Shown: piece after piece, positions 49,718 through 61,652 of the stretch
Layout: each line of letters starts with the position of its first letter
Numbering within the stretch: the first letter of the stretch is position 1
Source of the DNA: Cephalopachus bancanus
Taxonomy: Eukaryota > Chordata > Mammalia > Primates > Tarsiidae
Length of the DNA stretch: 64,000 bases
Direction of reading: 5' to 3'
Assembly (NCBI GenBank): GCA_027257055.1
Contig: JAPVLO010000007.1
Coordinates: 930,001 to 994,000 of the forward strand
The notes under the pieces: generated by a model
What the model saw: the letters and a program-made list of their open reading frames with translations, nothing else
Databases searched by the model: none
What the model was told of the DNA's origin: nothing
Position numbers and translations under genes: made by a program

Positions 49718-50009
49718 TCTCCATGTGCGGTGACTCGTGCATGTAATCCCAGCACTTTGGGAGGCTGAGGTGGAAGGATTGCCTGAGCCCAGGAGTTTGA
49801 GACCAGCCCGGGCAACATAGCGAGACCTCATCTCTATAAAAAATTGAAAAATTAGCCAGGCATGGTGGTGTGCGCCTGTAGTCCAACTACTCAAGAGGCT
49901 GAAGTGGGAGGATCATCTGAGTCCAGAGGTTGATGCTGTGATGAGCTGTGATGGTGTCACTGCACTCCAGCCTGGGTGACAAAGTGAGACCCCAACTCAA
50001 AAAAAAAAA
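49718..50009 (+). repeat. Alu, full length
   Basis: Sense dimer starting CCATGTGCGGTGACTC, ending in an A run. Confidence 0.91.
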
Positions 50010-50214
50010 GTTCACTAGGGGTGAGGATTTCTTCAGAGCAACGATGGCTGTAGTCCCTGAGCCCCGCCACGTGCCAGCTGGGCCTATAAGCCTCCTTATG
50101 CTGCTGCCTCAACCTCATTGTGATCCTGTAAAGCTGGCAGCCCCCATTCCACATGTGGGAAGGCAAGGAGGCTTGTTCATGTACTTGTTTTCTGGGACTT
50201 AAAGCAATACAAGT

Positions 50215-50585
50215 GTGCTCTCTTGCAGATCTGCTCGCCAGGAGTCAGAAATCAAGGTGTTGGTAGGGCTGTGCTCCCTCTGAAGGCCCGAGGGAGACGC
50301 CTCTCTTGCCTCCATCAGCTTTCGGTGGCTCCAGGAGTCCCTAAGCCCATGGCGACGTTGCCCCAGTCAGTGCCTCTGCCTTCACGTGGTCTTCTCCATG
50401 TGTCCCTTATGAGGACACTTGTCACTGGATAATTTACACCTGCGTAATTTACAATGATCTCCCCTTGAGATCCTTCACTTAATCCAATTTACAAAGACCC
50501 CTTTTCTGAATAAGATCAGATGCACAGGTCCCAGGGGTTTGACATGGACATATCTTTTGGGGCCACCACTGAACCCACCACACCA
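50215..50585 (-). mobile_element. MLT1-type LTR, antisense
   Basis: AATCAAGGTGTTGGTAGGGC, TTATGAGGACACTTGTCACTG and GGACATATCTTTTGGGGCCA are the reversed LTR segments. Confidence 0.75.
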
Positions 50586-51200
50586 GGGAGACTCATTTAG
50601 GAAGTGGCAGGGCCAGGATGCAACCTCAGGCTGGTCTGATAATTTGGAGGATGAGGGTGGGATGTCCTGGTCACCTGATATCCTCCAGAGCCAAGCCCAG
50701 CAGGGCCTCGTTTGAGGTGGGCTCTTGGTGAATAACTATGGGATGGTTGAAAGAACAAATGAAGGAGTGAATGAATGAAGGGAGGGAGGAAGGAAAGAAC
50801 TGCCGCAGTTTGTCAGCTGAAATGAGAAGGGGCTTTGTTTCTGGGCCTCCAGTCCCCTCTAGTCCCTGTTCTGGTGGAATCAGAGTCCCTTCTGGTGGTC
50901 ATGTAGCCCCCTGACCCGATCTGATAAATCAATCAGCCTAGGTTTGTGTCCGTGACTCTAAGTCCTTCCTCGTGAGATGAGAGGGGCTTGGGACTGCTTC
51001 CACCATAGGGTGCAATGGGGTGACTCTGGGCAACTTCCAAGCCTACTCACACAAGGCTATGCAGCTTCCGCCTGGGGTGCCGGGACTCCTGCCCTTTGAG
51101 AATGAGGCTGTCAAAGCTCCCACGACCCTTGGGGCCACCAAGGAAGCCCAAGTTATGTGGAGAGGTCACAGGAGTGTGCTCTGGTTGACAGTTCCAACGA
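50586..51200. other. Gene-free stretch
   Basis: A possible MIR end at about 50590-50640 and a GAATGAATGAAGGGAGG run near 50767-50790. Otherwise unassigned. Confidence 0.4.
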
Positions 51201-51207
51201 AGCTCAG

Positions 51208-51510
51208 ACTTTCTTTCTTTTGGAGGCAGGGTCTCACTCTGTCACCCGGACTGGAGTACAGTGGCATGATCATGGTTCATGGCAGCCTTGACCCGGGCTC
51301 AAGTGATCCTCCTGCTCAGCTTCCCACGTAGTTGGGACTACAGGCACTTGCCACCTCGCCTGACTATTTCTTTTTTCTTTTTCTTTTTTGTAGAGACGAG
51401 TCTTACTGTGTTGCTCAGGCTGGTTTCGAACTACTGGCCTCAAGTGATGCTCCCAATTCATCCTCCCAAAGTGCTGGGATTACAAGCATGAGCCACCGTG
51501 CTCAGCTGGA
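51208..51510 (-). repeat. Alu, full length, old
   Basis: Antisense diverged dimer ending CGTGCTCAGCTGG. Confidence 0.9.
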
Positions 51511-51924
51511 GCCCAGCCTTGATGTCATCTCAGCCCGGCTCCAGATCCGTGAGGCGAGAAGCCTCTTGACTACCCCAGTCACCCTTTCTCCAGTCTTCCC
51601 GGCAGAGGCTGTAGTGATCGTGGAGTAGAAACGAGTCCCCCGCACGGTGCCTCATCTGAATCCTTGACCCACAAAAGATGAAAATTATGCAACCATGTCT
51701 GGGTGGCTTGTCACTCAGCAATAGAAAACTGAACATCAACAATTACCTGGGGAAGTCAGAGGCCTCTGATGCTTTCACGTGGGCAAGATGGGCAAGGAAA
51801 ACGGGAGAGTGGGACCCCACAAAGGAGTGGAGGAGCCTGGAGCAATCAGAGTTTTGGGGACACCCCAAACTCCAGCCAATGTCATCTGGGACCAACCCGG
51901 GAAGGCCCAACTATGGGTAGATTT

Positions 51925-52205
51925 TAGTTTTATTTTTTTGAGTTAGAGTTCCACTCTGTCGCTCATGGCTGCTGCAATCTTGATCTGCTGGGTTTAGGCA
52001 ATCTTTCCACCTCAGCCTCGTGAGTAGCTGAGACTACAGGTGCGTGCCACTGCTTCTGGCTGTATTTTTTCTTTTTGGGTTTATTGTAGAGATAAGGTCT
52101 CATCAAGTTGCCCAGGCTGGTCTCAAACCCCTGGGCTCAAGCAGTCCTCTTGCCTCTGCCTCCCAAAGTGCTGGGATTATAGGTGTGAGCCACCATGCCC
52201 AGCAA
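51925..52205 (-). repeat. Alu, internally shortened
   Basis: Antisense dimer missing about 30 bases near its 3' end. ATGGGTAGATTTTAG precedes it and ATGGGCAATTTTAG follows it. Confidence 0.9.
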
Positions 52206-52319
52206 TGGGCAATTTTAGAAGCAGAAACTTATCTCCCGTGTTGTGCCCATGTAGAAAAATGGACCACCTATAAGCTCAGCTGGGAAGACAGGAAAGGGCT
52301 GCCCCAGGCCTCCCCTGAT

Positions 52320-52480
52320 GGTTGTGTCCACCGGGAGCGGTGCATCCTCTGTCTACCGGGAGCGGTGCATCCTCACCTCCTCTCTGGTCCAGTCTCACCC
52401 ACAAACCCCTCTGCAGGACCACGCAGTGCCCTGGTCCTGCTCTGCAGGACCACGCAGTGCCTCTTCTGGCCCAGGCTTTG
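52320..52480 (+). repeat. Short local tandem duplications
   Basis: ACCGGGAGCGGTGCATCCTC occurs twice about 27 bases apart (near 52330 and 52357). Then CTGCAGGACCACGCAGTGCC occurs twice about 33 bases apart (near 52411 and 52443). Confidence 0.85.
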
Positions 52481-52514
52481 CCCCAGCCTTCCTCCCAGTG
52501 TCCTGGCCTCTTGG

Positions 52515-52600
52515 ACTCAGGTGTGTCCCTAGCACCTAGCACTGTGTCTGCACATGGTAGTTGCTCCATAGGTACTTGGTACATGAATGAATGACTACGG
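52515..52600 (+). repeat. L2 3' end
   Basis: CCTAGCACCTAGCACTGTGTC...TACTTGGTACATGAATGAATG is the usual L2 terminus. Confidence 0.65.
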
Positions 52601-52721
52601 ATTGGCTTCCTGAGGGACTTGTGCTCAGGGAGATAATTTGCTGATCTGATGCTAAGTGATTTGGTTCATGGGACATTGCTTTGTTTCACAGCCAATCAAC
52701 ATGGCATCATGTTTTCTTTTT

Positions 52722-52852
52722 GTTTTTTTTTTCTATAGAGACAGTCTTGCTATATTGCCCAGGCTGGTCTTGAACTACTGGCCTCAAATGATCCTCCTGC
52801 CTTGCCCTCCTAAAGTGCTGGATTTACAGGTGTGAACCACCACACCTAGCTC
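52722..52852 (-). repeat. Alu monomer, antisense
   Basis: One antisense left arm from a T run to CACACCTAGC. Confidence 0.85.
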
Positions 52853-53207
52853 ACCAAGTTTTCTACATCAGCCCGTGAGTGTGTGTATTCATTTCCTAGG
52901 GCTACACATAACAAAGAGCTCAAAACAAAGTGGCTCAAAACTACAGAAAATGATTGTGCCACATCCTGAAGGCCAGAAGTCTAAAATAAAGGTGTTGGCA
53001 GGGCAGGCCTCCCTCCATAGGCTGTAGGGGAGCACCCTTCCTCGTCCCCTCCGGTCGGGTGTTTGCTGGTGGTCTCTGGGGTTTCTTGGCTTATGGCTGC
53101 GTCACTCCAGGCCTTGCCTCTGTCGTCACGTGGCTGTCTTCTCCCTCTGTGTCTTCACATCTTCTTTCCTCTGTGCTAGTTTGTCCCTGTGTCCAAATTT
53201 ACCCTTC

Positions 53208-53470
53208 AAAAAAATTTTTTTTAAAGATTTTTTAAGGTCGGGTCTTGACCTGCTACCCAGGCTGGAGTGCAGTGGCATGATTATAGCTCACTGCAGCCTT
53301 CAAACTCCTGGGCCCCAGTGTCCCCAGAGACTGGGACTACAGACATGCACAACCATATCCAGTTAAGTTTTGCATTTTTTTTGTAGAGACAGGATCTTGT
53401 TATATCTTGATTCTCCCACCTCAACTTCCTGAAGTGCTGGGAATACAGGCGTGAGCCACTGCACCCAGCT
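53208..53470 (-). repeat. Alu 1 of the stack, older
   Basis: Antisense diverged dimer between CAAATTTACCCTTC and CAAATTTATCCTTC. Confidence 0.88.
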
Positions 53471-53483
53471 CAAATTTATCCTT

Positions 53484-53766
53484 CTTTTTTTGAGTTGGAG
53501 TCCCACTCTGTCGCCCAGACTGGAGTGCAGTGGCTGCTCCCGGCCACCGCAGCCTCAACCTGCTGGGCTCCGGCGATCCTTCCACCTCAGCCTTCCAGTA
53601 GATGGAACTATAGGCACGCACTACCACGCCCAGCTAATTTTTGATTTATTGTAGAGATGAGGTCTCGCCAAGTTGCCCAGGCAGTTCTTGAACCCGCGGG
53701 CTCAGGCAATCCACTCACCTCAGCCTCCCAAAGGTGCGGGATTACAGGCTGAGCCACTGAGCCCAG
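53484..53766 (-). repeat. Alu 2 of the stack
   Basis: Antisense dimer from TTTTTTTGAGTTGGAG to CACTGAGCCCAGC. Confidence 0.92.
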
Positions 53767-53767
53767 C

Positions 53768-53902
53768 ATTCATTTTTTGATTTATTGTAGAGATGAGGTC
53801 TTGTCAAGTTGCCCAGGCAGGTCTCGAACCCGCGGGCTCAGGTAATCCACTCACCTCAGCCTCCCAAAGCGCGGGATTACAGGCTGAGCAACCAAACCCG
53901 GC
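53768..53902 (-). repeat. Half Alu (left arm) in the stack
   Basis: A second antisense left arm beginning TTTTTTGATTTATTGTAGAG, followed by AAATTTATCCTTC. With its neighbour it looks like an Alu with an extra arm. Confidence 0.88.
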
Positions 53903-53916
53903 TAAATTTATCCTTC

Positions 53917-54207
53917 TTTTTTTTTTTGAGTTGGAGTCTCACTCTGTCTCCCAGACTGGAGTGCAGTGGCCGCTCCCGGCCACTGCAGCCTCGACCTGCT
54001 GGGCTCTGGAGATCCTTCCACTTCAGCCTTCTGAGTAGCTGGAACTACAGGTGCACGCTACCATGCCCGGCTAATTTTTTTGGTTTATTATAGAGATGAG
54101 GGCTTGCCAAGTTTCCCAGGCGGGTCTCGAACCCGTGGGCTCAGGCAATCCACTCACCTCAGCCTCCCAAAGCGAGGGATTATAGGCTGAGCCACCGAGC
54201 CCGACTA
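53917..54207 (-). repeat. Alu 3 of the stack
   Basis: Antisense dimer between AAATTTATCCTTC and CTTTATCCTTC. Confidence 0.93.
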
Positions 54208-54350
54208 CTTTATCCTTCTTAAAAGGACACCAGTCACACTGGATTAGGACCCATCCTAATGACCTTAGTGTAATTTAAGGTCACATTCTGAGGTATCAGG
54301 GGTTAGGATTTCAGCATCTTTTTCTGGGAGACACAGTTCAACAGCTTGGA

Positions 54351-55675
54351 GACAAGAATCTGCCCCTAGGGTGCTGATCAAAAGACTTGCCAGCCAGCTG
54401 GATGAAGGTGAGAGCTGTGCCTGAAACGTCCCCAGGTTACCTGGGGAGCTCCTGCCTGCCCCACCTGGGGGATCTCAAGGTGTCCCAGATCATCAACCCT
54501 TCCACAAGCTCAGTGTCCCTTTGCGGGTGGGATTCTCACTATCCCATCAGCACCTGTGTCCTCAGCACCCAGCACAATGTCCCCAGGAACACGAACAAGT
54601 GAATGAGTGACTTGTTGGAAGGACACAGGTTTCCGAAAGCTCCCTCTGAGCCACTGGGGCAGGCGGGACCAGGGCAAGGGTTCCGGGGTGAAGGGACCAG
54701 GCACAGGGCAGCAGCCAAAGACGGTCACGTAGGAAGCATCTGAGACTTGACTTGTGGGGGTTCAACCTGAAAGCAAAACGCCGCCCAGGCCTCGCTGGGA
54801 GATAAAGCGCCATGTCTTGTGATAACGGCGCCCCCGGGAGCCAGGGAGGCGCTGGGCAGGGATCAGCACACACCCATCCGACAGACAGACGGATGGGTGG
54901 TAAATATAGAACCTCAGGACGGCAGCCGACCGCTTCCCGGGCCTCCCTCCCACTGTGCGGTGGGCGAATCTGGCATGGAGGCCTGCCAGCCACCCCCACC
55001 ACCCCCAGACCCGCCTCACCGCCGCACCTCTCCTTTCTGGTGTCCAGAGCCAGAGATGGCTGAGGGCCCTGGTGACTTGTGGCTCTAGCAGGTGGCCAGT
55101 CCCCCCACCCCGGGGCTGCATTCTGGAGGTAAGAGGGTGGGAGCTTCTGGGCTGGGCTGGGGAGCATTTAGGGGTGGGAACACATGGTCAAGGCTCAGGG
55201 TAGGAGATGCCTGAGAGACCACGCCCTCAGGGGCCTTTGGCAGGGATTGAGGGTGAGGACGCCTGACAAGTCACCGGTTGGCTGACGAGGCCCTGGGAGG
55301 TGACACTCGAAGCTGGCCTTTGAGCTTCACAGGACAATCACTGACTGGGCTGCCCTGTCCACTGGGCACAGTGCGGGGCGGGGGGAGAGAGAGGGCACAG
55401 AGGCTGAAAGCTTGAGTCCTCATGCCAGCCTGACTGGGTGGGCACAGTGTGTGCTGCCTCCAGAAAGGGTGCTTCAAAGGCCCCCACTGCAACCCAAAGC
55501 TGTTCATTAGCTCAGCAGCACGCGTACCCATGAATATGCACAAATAAAAAAATACAACATAGTAAAATAAAATCAGAATGAAGTCCAACGGCCTGGCTCA
55601 TATTCTGGTCCCCGTAGTTATGCCTGCCATGACAGCATCTTGTATCCCACTGCCTGCACATGATTCTTTTTTCTT
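54351..55675. other. Gene-free stretch
   Basis: A probable L2 end at 54530-54610. The rest, including a GC-rich part around 54800-55100, is unassigned. Overlapping open frames on both strands are due to GC content. Confidence 0.4.
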
Positions 55676-55677
55676 TC

Positions 55678-55935
55678 TTTCTTTCTTTTTTTTGAGTCGG
55701 GGTCTCACTCTGTTGCCCAGGCTGGAGGGCAGTGGCACAATCATGACTCACCACACCCTCAACCTCTGGGCTCAAGTGATCCTTCTGCTTCAGCCTCCTT
55801 AATAGCTGAGTCTACAGGTGTGCGCCACCACCGCCTAATTTTTTGATTGTCTTGTAGAAATGAGGTCTCTCTAGGTTGCCCAGGCAGGTCTCGAACTCTT
55901 GGGCTCAAGCGATCCTCTCGCCTTGGCCTCCCAAA
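55678..55935 (-). repeat. Alu, 5' truncated
   Basis: Antisense. It stops within the left arm at GGCCTCCCAAATATGAC. Confidence 0.88.
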
Positions 55936-56492
55936 TATGACTCTTTCTCTCTCTGTCAGTTGACCATGACACAGGAATGCAACACACCACCACCACCACC
56001 AAAAAAAGCACGGAAACTCAGTGGCACACAACAAGAAGCAGTAAGTCTGTTCTGGGACTTCCGTGGGCCAACCGGGTGTTGGCTGGGAAGGACTGGTGTC
56101 AGCCACCGGCTTCACTCTGTGAGTCTCTCCTTGCCCCCCAGAACCAGCAGCCCAGCCTGGGCGTCCTCCTTCCCACGAGGAAGCTGCAAGCTCTGCCCCA
56201 GCTTCTGCTGCCATTTTATTGCTAACTTCGTATGGCCCAGGCAAGTCACACGGCCGAGCCCAGCACTGAGGGCAGATGTGTGTGCTCTGCTCATGGAAGT
56301 GGGGGCAAGAGAGGCTATGTCGGAAGGAGACACGAATCTACCACACCCCCTCCATCGTGTGAGCTCCAACGAGACCCCTGTTGACTACTGGATTCCTCCT
56401 CCTTGGCACAGGGCTGGACACAGAATAAGTACTCAACAAAGAATAACAATAATAATGACTGATACTACTCAACAGATAATAGCAACAATAAT

Positions 56493-57130
<638 letters not shown>

Positions 57131-57611
57131 CTCCCAAGGACAAGATGAACCCAGGACAAGGAAGATCAGCTCAGCTGGGGCCGGTGACAGAGACGAGACA
57201 GAAGAGGTATCCTCCACCCTGAAACAGGGAGTCAGCTGGGAAGAGCATTCCCAACAGAGGGAATGGCAGAGGCGGAGGCACAGGCAAGACAGAAGTGGCC
57301 GTGGGAAGCCACACGTGACTAGGTGCTGCTGGGGAGTCTGTTTCTGGAGGCAACAGTGGGAGAGGAGGCTGGGGAGGAGCTCCTAGAAGCAGAGTGCCCA
57401 TTTCCTCCCTAGACAGTGACTTAATTTAAATCTACATCTGCCAGCCTTCCTTGCAGCTAGTTCAGTATGGCAAAGAGATGACTTCAGAACCTGAGACACC
57501 ACTGAAAGTTCTGGATTGTGTCCTCAAAGGAACAAGAGTTCCCCTCGCCCCTTCCTGGGATGATGGAGCCATGTCAAAGCAGGAGGTGGCTGCAGCATGT
57601 TAGGAATGAAT

Positions 57612-57900
57612 TGGGCAGAGTGCGGTGGCTCATACCTGTAATCCCAGCACTTTGGGAGACTGAGACAGGAGGATCGCTTGAGCCTAGGAGTTCAAGACCA
57701 GCCTGGGCAACTTAGGGATACCCTGCCTCTAAAAAAAATTAGCCAGGTATGGTGATACATACCTGTAGTCTCAGCCACTTGGGAGGCTGAGGTAGAAGAA
57801 TCACCTAAGCTCAGGAGTTCAAGTTACTGAGCTACGATCGTACCACCTCACTCCAGCCTGGGCCACAGGTCAAGACCCTGTCTCAACAACAAAAAAAGAA
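57612..57900 (+). repeat. Alu, full length, J-like
   Basis: Sense dimer. GAATGAATTG occurs before and after it. Confidence 0.92.
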
Positions 57901-57999
57901 TGAATTGTGAAACAAGATGTGAAGAGCCTGGATTCCCAATATTATCAATTAACAAATCAGAACAAACTTTATATGAAAGAAACTTCTAATTTGTCTGTC

Positions 58000-58035
58000 T
58001 TTCTTTCTCTCTCTCTCTCTCTCTCTCTCTCCCCT

Positions 58036-58067
<32 letters not shown>

Positions 58068-58068
58068 G
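58000..58068 (+). repeat. (CT)n / (CTTT)n microsatellite
   Basis: Pure CT then CTTT runs. An Alu right-arm end (58070-58128) follows at once. Confidence 0.95.
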
Positions 58069-58069
58069 T

Positions 58070-58128
58070 TGTATCACTGCACTCCAGCCTGGGTGACATA
58101 GTGAGACTCTGACTCAAAAGAAAAACAG
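58070..58128 (+). repeat. Alu right-arm end fragment
   Basis: TATCACTGCACTCCAGCCTG to the A-rich tail only. Confidence 0.85.
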
Positions 58129-58129
58129 C

Positions 58130-58376
58130 TGAGGTGAGTGGATTGCCTGAGCCCGCGGGTTCGAGACCCTCCTGGGCAGCGAGACCTCATCTCTACAATA
58201 AATCAAAAAAAATCACCCGGGCGTGGTAGCACATGCCTGTAATTCCGGCTACCTGGAAGGCTGAGGCGGAAGGATCGCCGGAGCCCAGCAGGTCGAGGCT
58301 GCGGTGGCCGGGAGCGGCCACTGCACTCCAGTCTGGGCGACAGAGTGAGACTCCAACAAAAAAAAAAAAAAAGAAA
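58130..58376 (+). repeat. Alu, 5' truncated, young subfamily
   Basis: It starts at GCTGAGGTGAGTGGATTGCC and lacks about 45 bases. Pentamer absent. It ends in a GAAA microsatellite. Confidence 0.93.
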
Positions 58377-58435
58377 GAAAGAAAGAAAGAAAGAGGGAAG
58401 GAAGGAAAGAAGGAAGGAAAGAAAAGGAAAAAATG
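58370..58435 (+). repeat. (GAAA)n / (GGAA)n microsatellite
   Basis: The tail of the preceding Alu has expanded to GAAA and GGAA repeats. Confidence 0.95.
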
Positions 58436-58439
58436 AAAA

Positions 58440-60005
58440 TCACATACATTGTTTCCATTTTTTACAAAAGTTAACCTTGCATGGACCAGGCAAAATCAGT
58501 TTACAACTTCCTTCGGCTCCAGTGACTAGTAAGCATGATAGAAATCTGAATGAGGATGTCAAGAGAGAGACATACTTGTGCTTCCAAAGCAGCGTGGAGG
58601 GTGGGGAGGAGGGTGAGGTATGGGCCGGTGTCCAGGCCGCAGGAGACAGTGGAGTCTGATCAGGGGGTGGTGACCCCGTGGACAGAGAGGACAGGCCAGA
58701 GGCCGGCACCGTGGCCAGGAGGACCCCACTGACCTCTTTTGCCGGCCCACACTGGGCGGTGCCTTCAGAAGGTGCTCAGGCTCGCTTTTGGCCTGGGAAG
58801 GTTGAAGGACACTGGCCCACGCAGATAGTTGCCTTCCTCAGGCCCTGATCCCTTGAGGGAAAAGCTGGCAGTGGCGGGGTACAAGCACCACAGCTGGCTC
58901 CACCTGGCCGCTCGCAGAGACGGCAGCTCCTCCTTGCCCGGAAAGCTGCCCCGCTGACTAAGTCAAGGTCAGAAGTCAAAGTCAAGGAAGGGTGACATGC
59001 CCGACTTGCTGCAACCTACCTAGACATCCTGCAGGGTGGGGAAGCTGAGCCAGTACAGAGACATCGCCCAGGGCGTGACCCTGAAGCCCCTGGGCCGTGA
59101 GAGACAGTCTGAGGTGGCGCACAGGACACACTTGGCTTTCGATAGTGTTTGGATTTTTTTTCAAGTGGCTTTGGGAAACACAGCTGGCATTTCAAAGCTG
59201 TGATTTCCCGGGTCTAATTGTTTAGGATTAGGCAAGTAAAAGCAGTTTTACTTTTACTTAATTGTCTAGGATTAGGTGAGTCCGAGGATGTGAACTTAAA
59301 GAAAAACATAAAGGAAACAGGAGCTCGAACAGGGAGTGGACGCAGCAGAAACGGGGACAGTGGGACTTGCCGGAGGGCCGGCTGGAGTCCTGGTCTTCGG
59401 CTCAGCAACGCTGCGTCTCTCCTTTGGTCACCTGCGCTGGCTGGACACCGACTTGGTACTTCACACAGGCCAAGTCACTCACTGCCCACGTCTGCTGAGA
59501 AGGCTTTTCACCCCCATTTACAGATGGAAAACCCGAGAGGTCAAGTAGCAGGCCAGGCCAGCAGAGGGTTGCCAGGGATGGGATGACACAGGCAGGGGTG
59601 GGGGAGGATTTTCTCTGTGAATAACTCTGAGGAGCCGGGCTGGGGGAGGGGCTCACGGCGGTTCAGGGGCTGATGTTTGTCCTCAAAGGAAGGACACCGT
59701 CCAGGTGCTGTGTCAAATGCTTGGCCGAGCTGTTCCGAGGATGCTTGGCAGGACAGCCAGATACTTTGGTCCAAGTTCATCATCTCGGAGCCCAGAGCAA
59801 AGCATCTTTGTTTCCACAACTACCAGGTCTCCCCATAAACCCCATTTTTCTGGTACTCAATCAAGTTGCTTCCCAAACACCAAAGAAATTTTACAGGTCT
59901 GGGGGCTTCCCTTCCTCTCACAGAACATTCTGGTTTTTGCTCCTCAGCTTCTGATGTTTGCCTGATGTTGTGGTCTGACCTCTTTCCTCCTCTCTGGCTA
60001 TTCTT
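58440..60005. other. Gene-free stretch
   Basis: No gene recognised. A possible short antisense MIR piece lies near 59510-59550 (CCCCATTTACAGATGG) and a small imperfect repeat at 59215-59285. Confidence 0.4.
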
Positions 60006-60297
60006 TTGTTTTGTTTTGTTTTGTTTTGAGTTGGAGTCTCACTCTGTCGCCCAGACTGGAGTGCAGCGGCCGCTCCCGGCCACCGCAGCCTCAACCTACT
60101 GGGCTCCGACAATCCTTCCGCCTCAGCCTTCCAAGTAGCTGGAATTACAGGCGCGCGCTACCATGCCCGGCTGATTTTTTAATTTATTGTAGAGATGAGG
60201 TCTCGCTGCCCAGGCGGGTCTCGAACCCGCAGGCTCAGGCAATCCACTCACCTCAGCCTCCCAAAGGCGCGGGATTACAGGCTGAGCCACCGAGCTC
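60006..60297 (-). repeat. Alu, full length, young subfamily
   Basis: Antisense dimer with a (TTTTG)n tail. Pentamer absent. Confidence 0.94.
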
Positions 60298-60324
60298 ACT
60301 GGCATTCTAATTTGGGGCTTTTTT

Positions 60325-60628
60325 GTTTGTTTGTTTTTAATCAGGGTCTCACTGTCGCCCAGGCTGGACTGCAGTGGCACAATCACAGCTCACTGCAGCT
60401 TCAACCTTCTGGGCTCAGGTGATCCTTCTGTCTCAGCCTCCCGAGTAGCTGGAGCTACAGGTGCACACCACCACGCCCAGCTAATTTTTTTGATTTTTTT
60501 GTATAGACGAGGTCTCTCTGTGTTGCCTAGGCTGGTCTCGAACTCCTGGGCTCAAGCAATCCTTCTGCCTCCAGCCTTGGCCTCCCAAAGTGCTGGAATT
60601 ACAGATGTGAGTCACTGTGCCTGGCCTT
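60325..60628 (-). repeat. Alu, full length, J-like
   Basis: Antisense dimer with a (TTTG)n tail, ending CTGTGCCTGGCC. Confidence 0.91.
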
Positions 60629-61330
60629 TGGCTGTTATAACCTTACTTGTCCACAGAACCTCTTATAAATAATAAACGCAATGACAGACCGAGCATCAAA
60701 GGGCACAGGGAATTGAAAGACATTTCATACTCCTCACCTGTCTTCGAGTCACCCCTCTACAAGCATCAAGAAAATTCACGAGGGCACACCCCCACAGTGG
60801 GGCTTCACGCCCACCCCACAAGCCTCGTACCTCTGACCCTCGGGTTTCCCTGTTGCCGCTGAGATGTGAGACATGGAAGGACCACTGGGGCCGGGCGTGC
60901 AGGACCTGGTAAGGCAAGGGGTTGACCCTCTGTGAGGGGAGACCCCAACCAAGGAGCTGGGAGTTGGCAGACCATCCCCTTCCTCCCCACGCGCTCTTCT
61001 GAGAGCTGCAGTGTGTGTGTGACCTCCGGGAGGGGTTCCTGTGCAGCCCCTGATGAGTCGTGCTGAATACGACTGGCTGGGGAGCCCACCTTCACACAGC
61101 CTGGCCTCCTCCTCCTCCCAGACTCGTCCCTCTGTCCCATGTCAGCTGTTCTGCTGTCCCACTGCAAAGTAGTCGCTTGTGAAAAACCAGGCTAAGACAC
61201 CTGGGAAACGCAAGCAAAACCAAGTTGTGGCATCACCGCATTAATACCCGACGGAATTGATCCCAGGCAGTAAGGAGTGAATGGACCAAGGTTGTTTAGG
61301 AGGGGGAACCCGAAAACAGCGGAGTTTATT
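60629..61330. other. Gene-free unique stretch
   Basis: No repeat or gene features seen. Confidence 0.4.
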
Positions 61331-61344
61331 TATAGAAAATTGTG

Positions 61345-61641
61345 CAATAGCCAGGCTTGGTGGCTCAGCCTGTAATCCCAGCGCTTTGGGAGGCCAAGGT
61401 GAGTGGATTGCCTGAGCCTGCGGGTTCGAGACCCGCCTGGGCAACTTGACGAGACCTCATCTCTACAATAAATAAAAAGTTAGCCGGGCGTGGTAGCACG
61501 CACCGGTGGTTCCAGCTACTTGTAAGGCTGAGGCGAAGGGATCGCCGGAGACGAGCAGGTCGAGGCTGTGGTGGCCGGGAGCGGCCACTGCACTCCAGTC
61601 TGGGCGACAGAGTGAGACTCCAACTCAAAAAAAAAAAAGAA
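61345..61641 (+). repeat. Alu, full length, inserted in mariner
   Basis: Sense dimer flanked by AGAAAATTGTG (61334-61344 and 61642-61652). Confidence 0.94.
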
Positions 61642-61652
61642 AGAAAATTGTG

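Larger units (their letters stand above)
52870..54350 (-). mobile_element. MLT1-type LTR, antisense, split by a stack of Alus
   Basis: TTCATTTCCTAGGGCTACAC...GCCTCTGTCGTCACGTGGC...TGTGTCCAAATTTACCCTTC precedes the Alus. After them AAAAGGACACCAGTCACACTGG...GACACAGTTCAACAGC completes the LTR. Confidence 0.8.

Noticed and set aside
54562..55167. A 201-codon open frame on the minus strand.
   Set aside because: Several overlapping frames are open on both strands here, and the frame includes an L2 end. No recognisable family.
58370..58435. GGAA/GAAA run as an ETS-type regulatory array.
   Set aside because: It is the expanded A tail of an adjacent Alu, with no evidence of function.
59215..59285. 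Imperfect repeat of TAATTGTTTAGGATTAGG as a regulatory element.
   Set aside because: Two short copies only. It may be chance or an old duplication, with nothing else to support a role.
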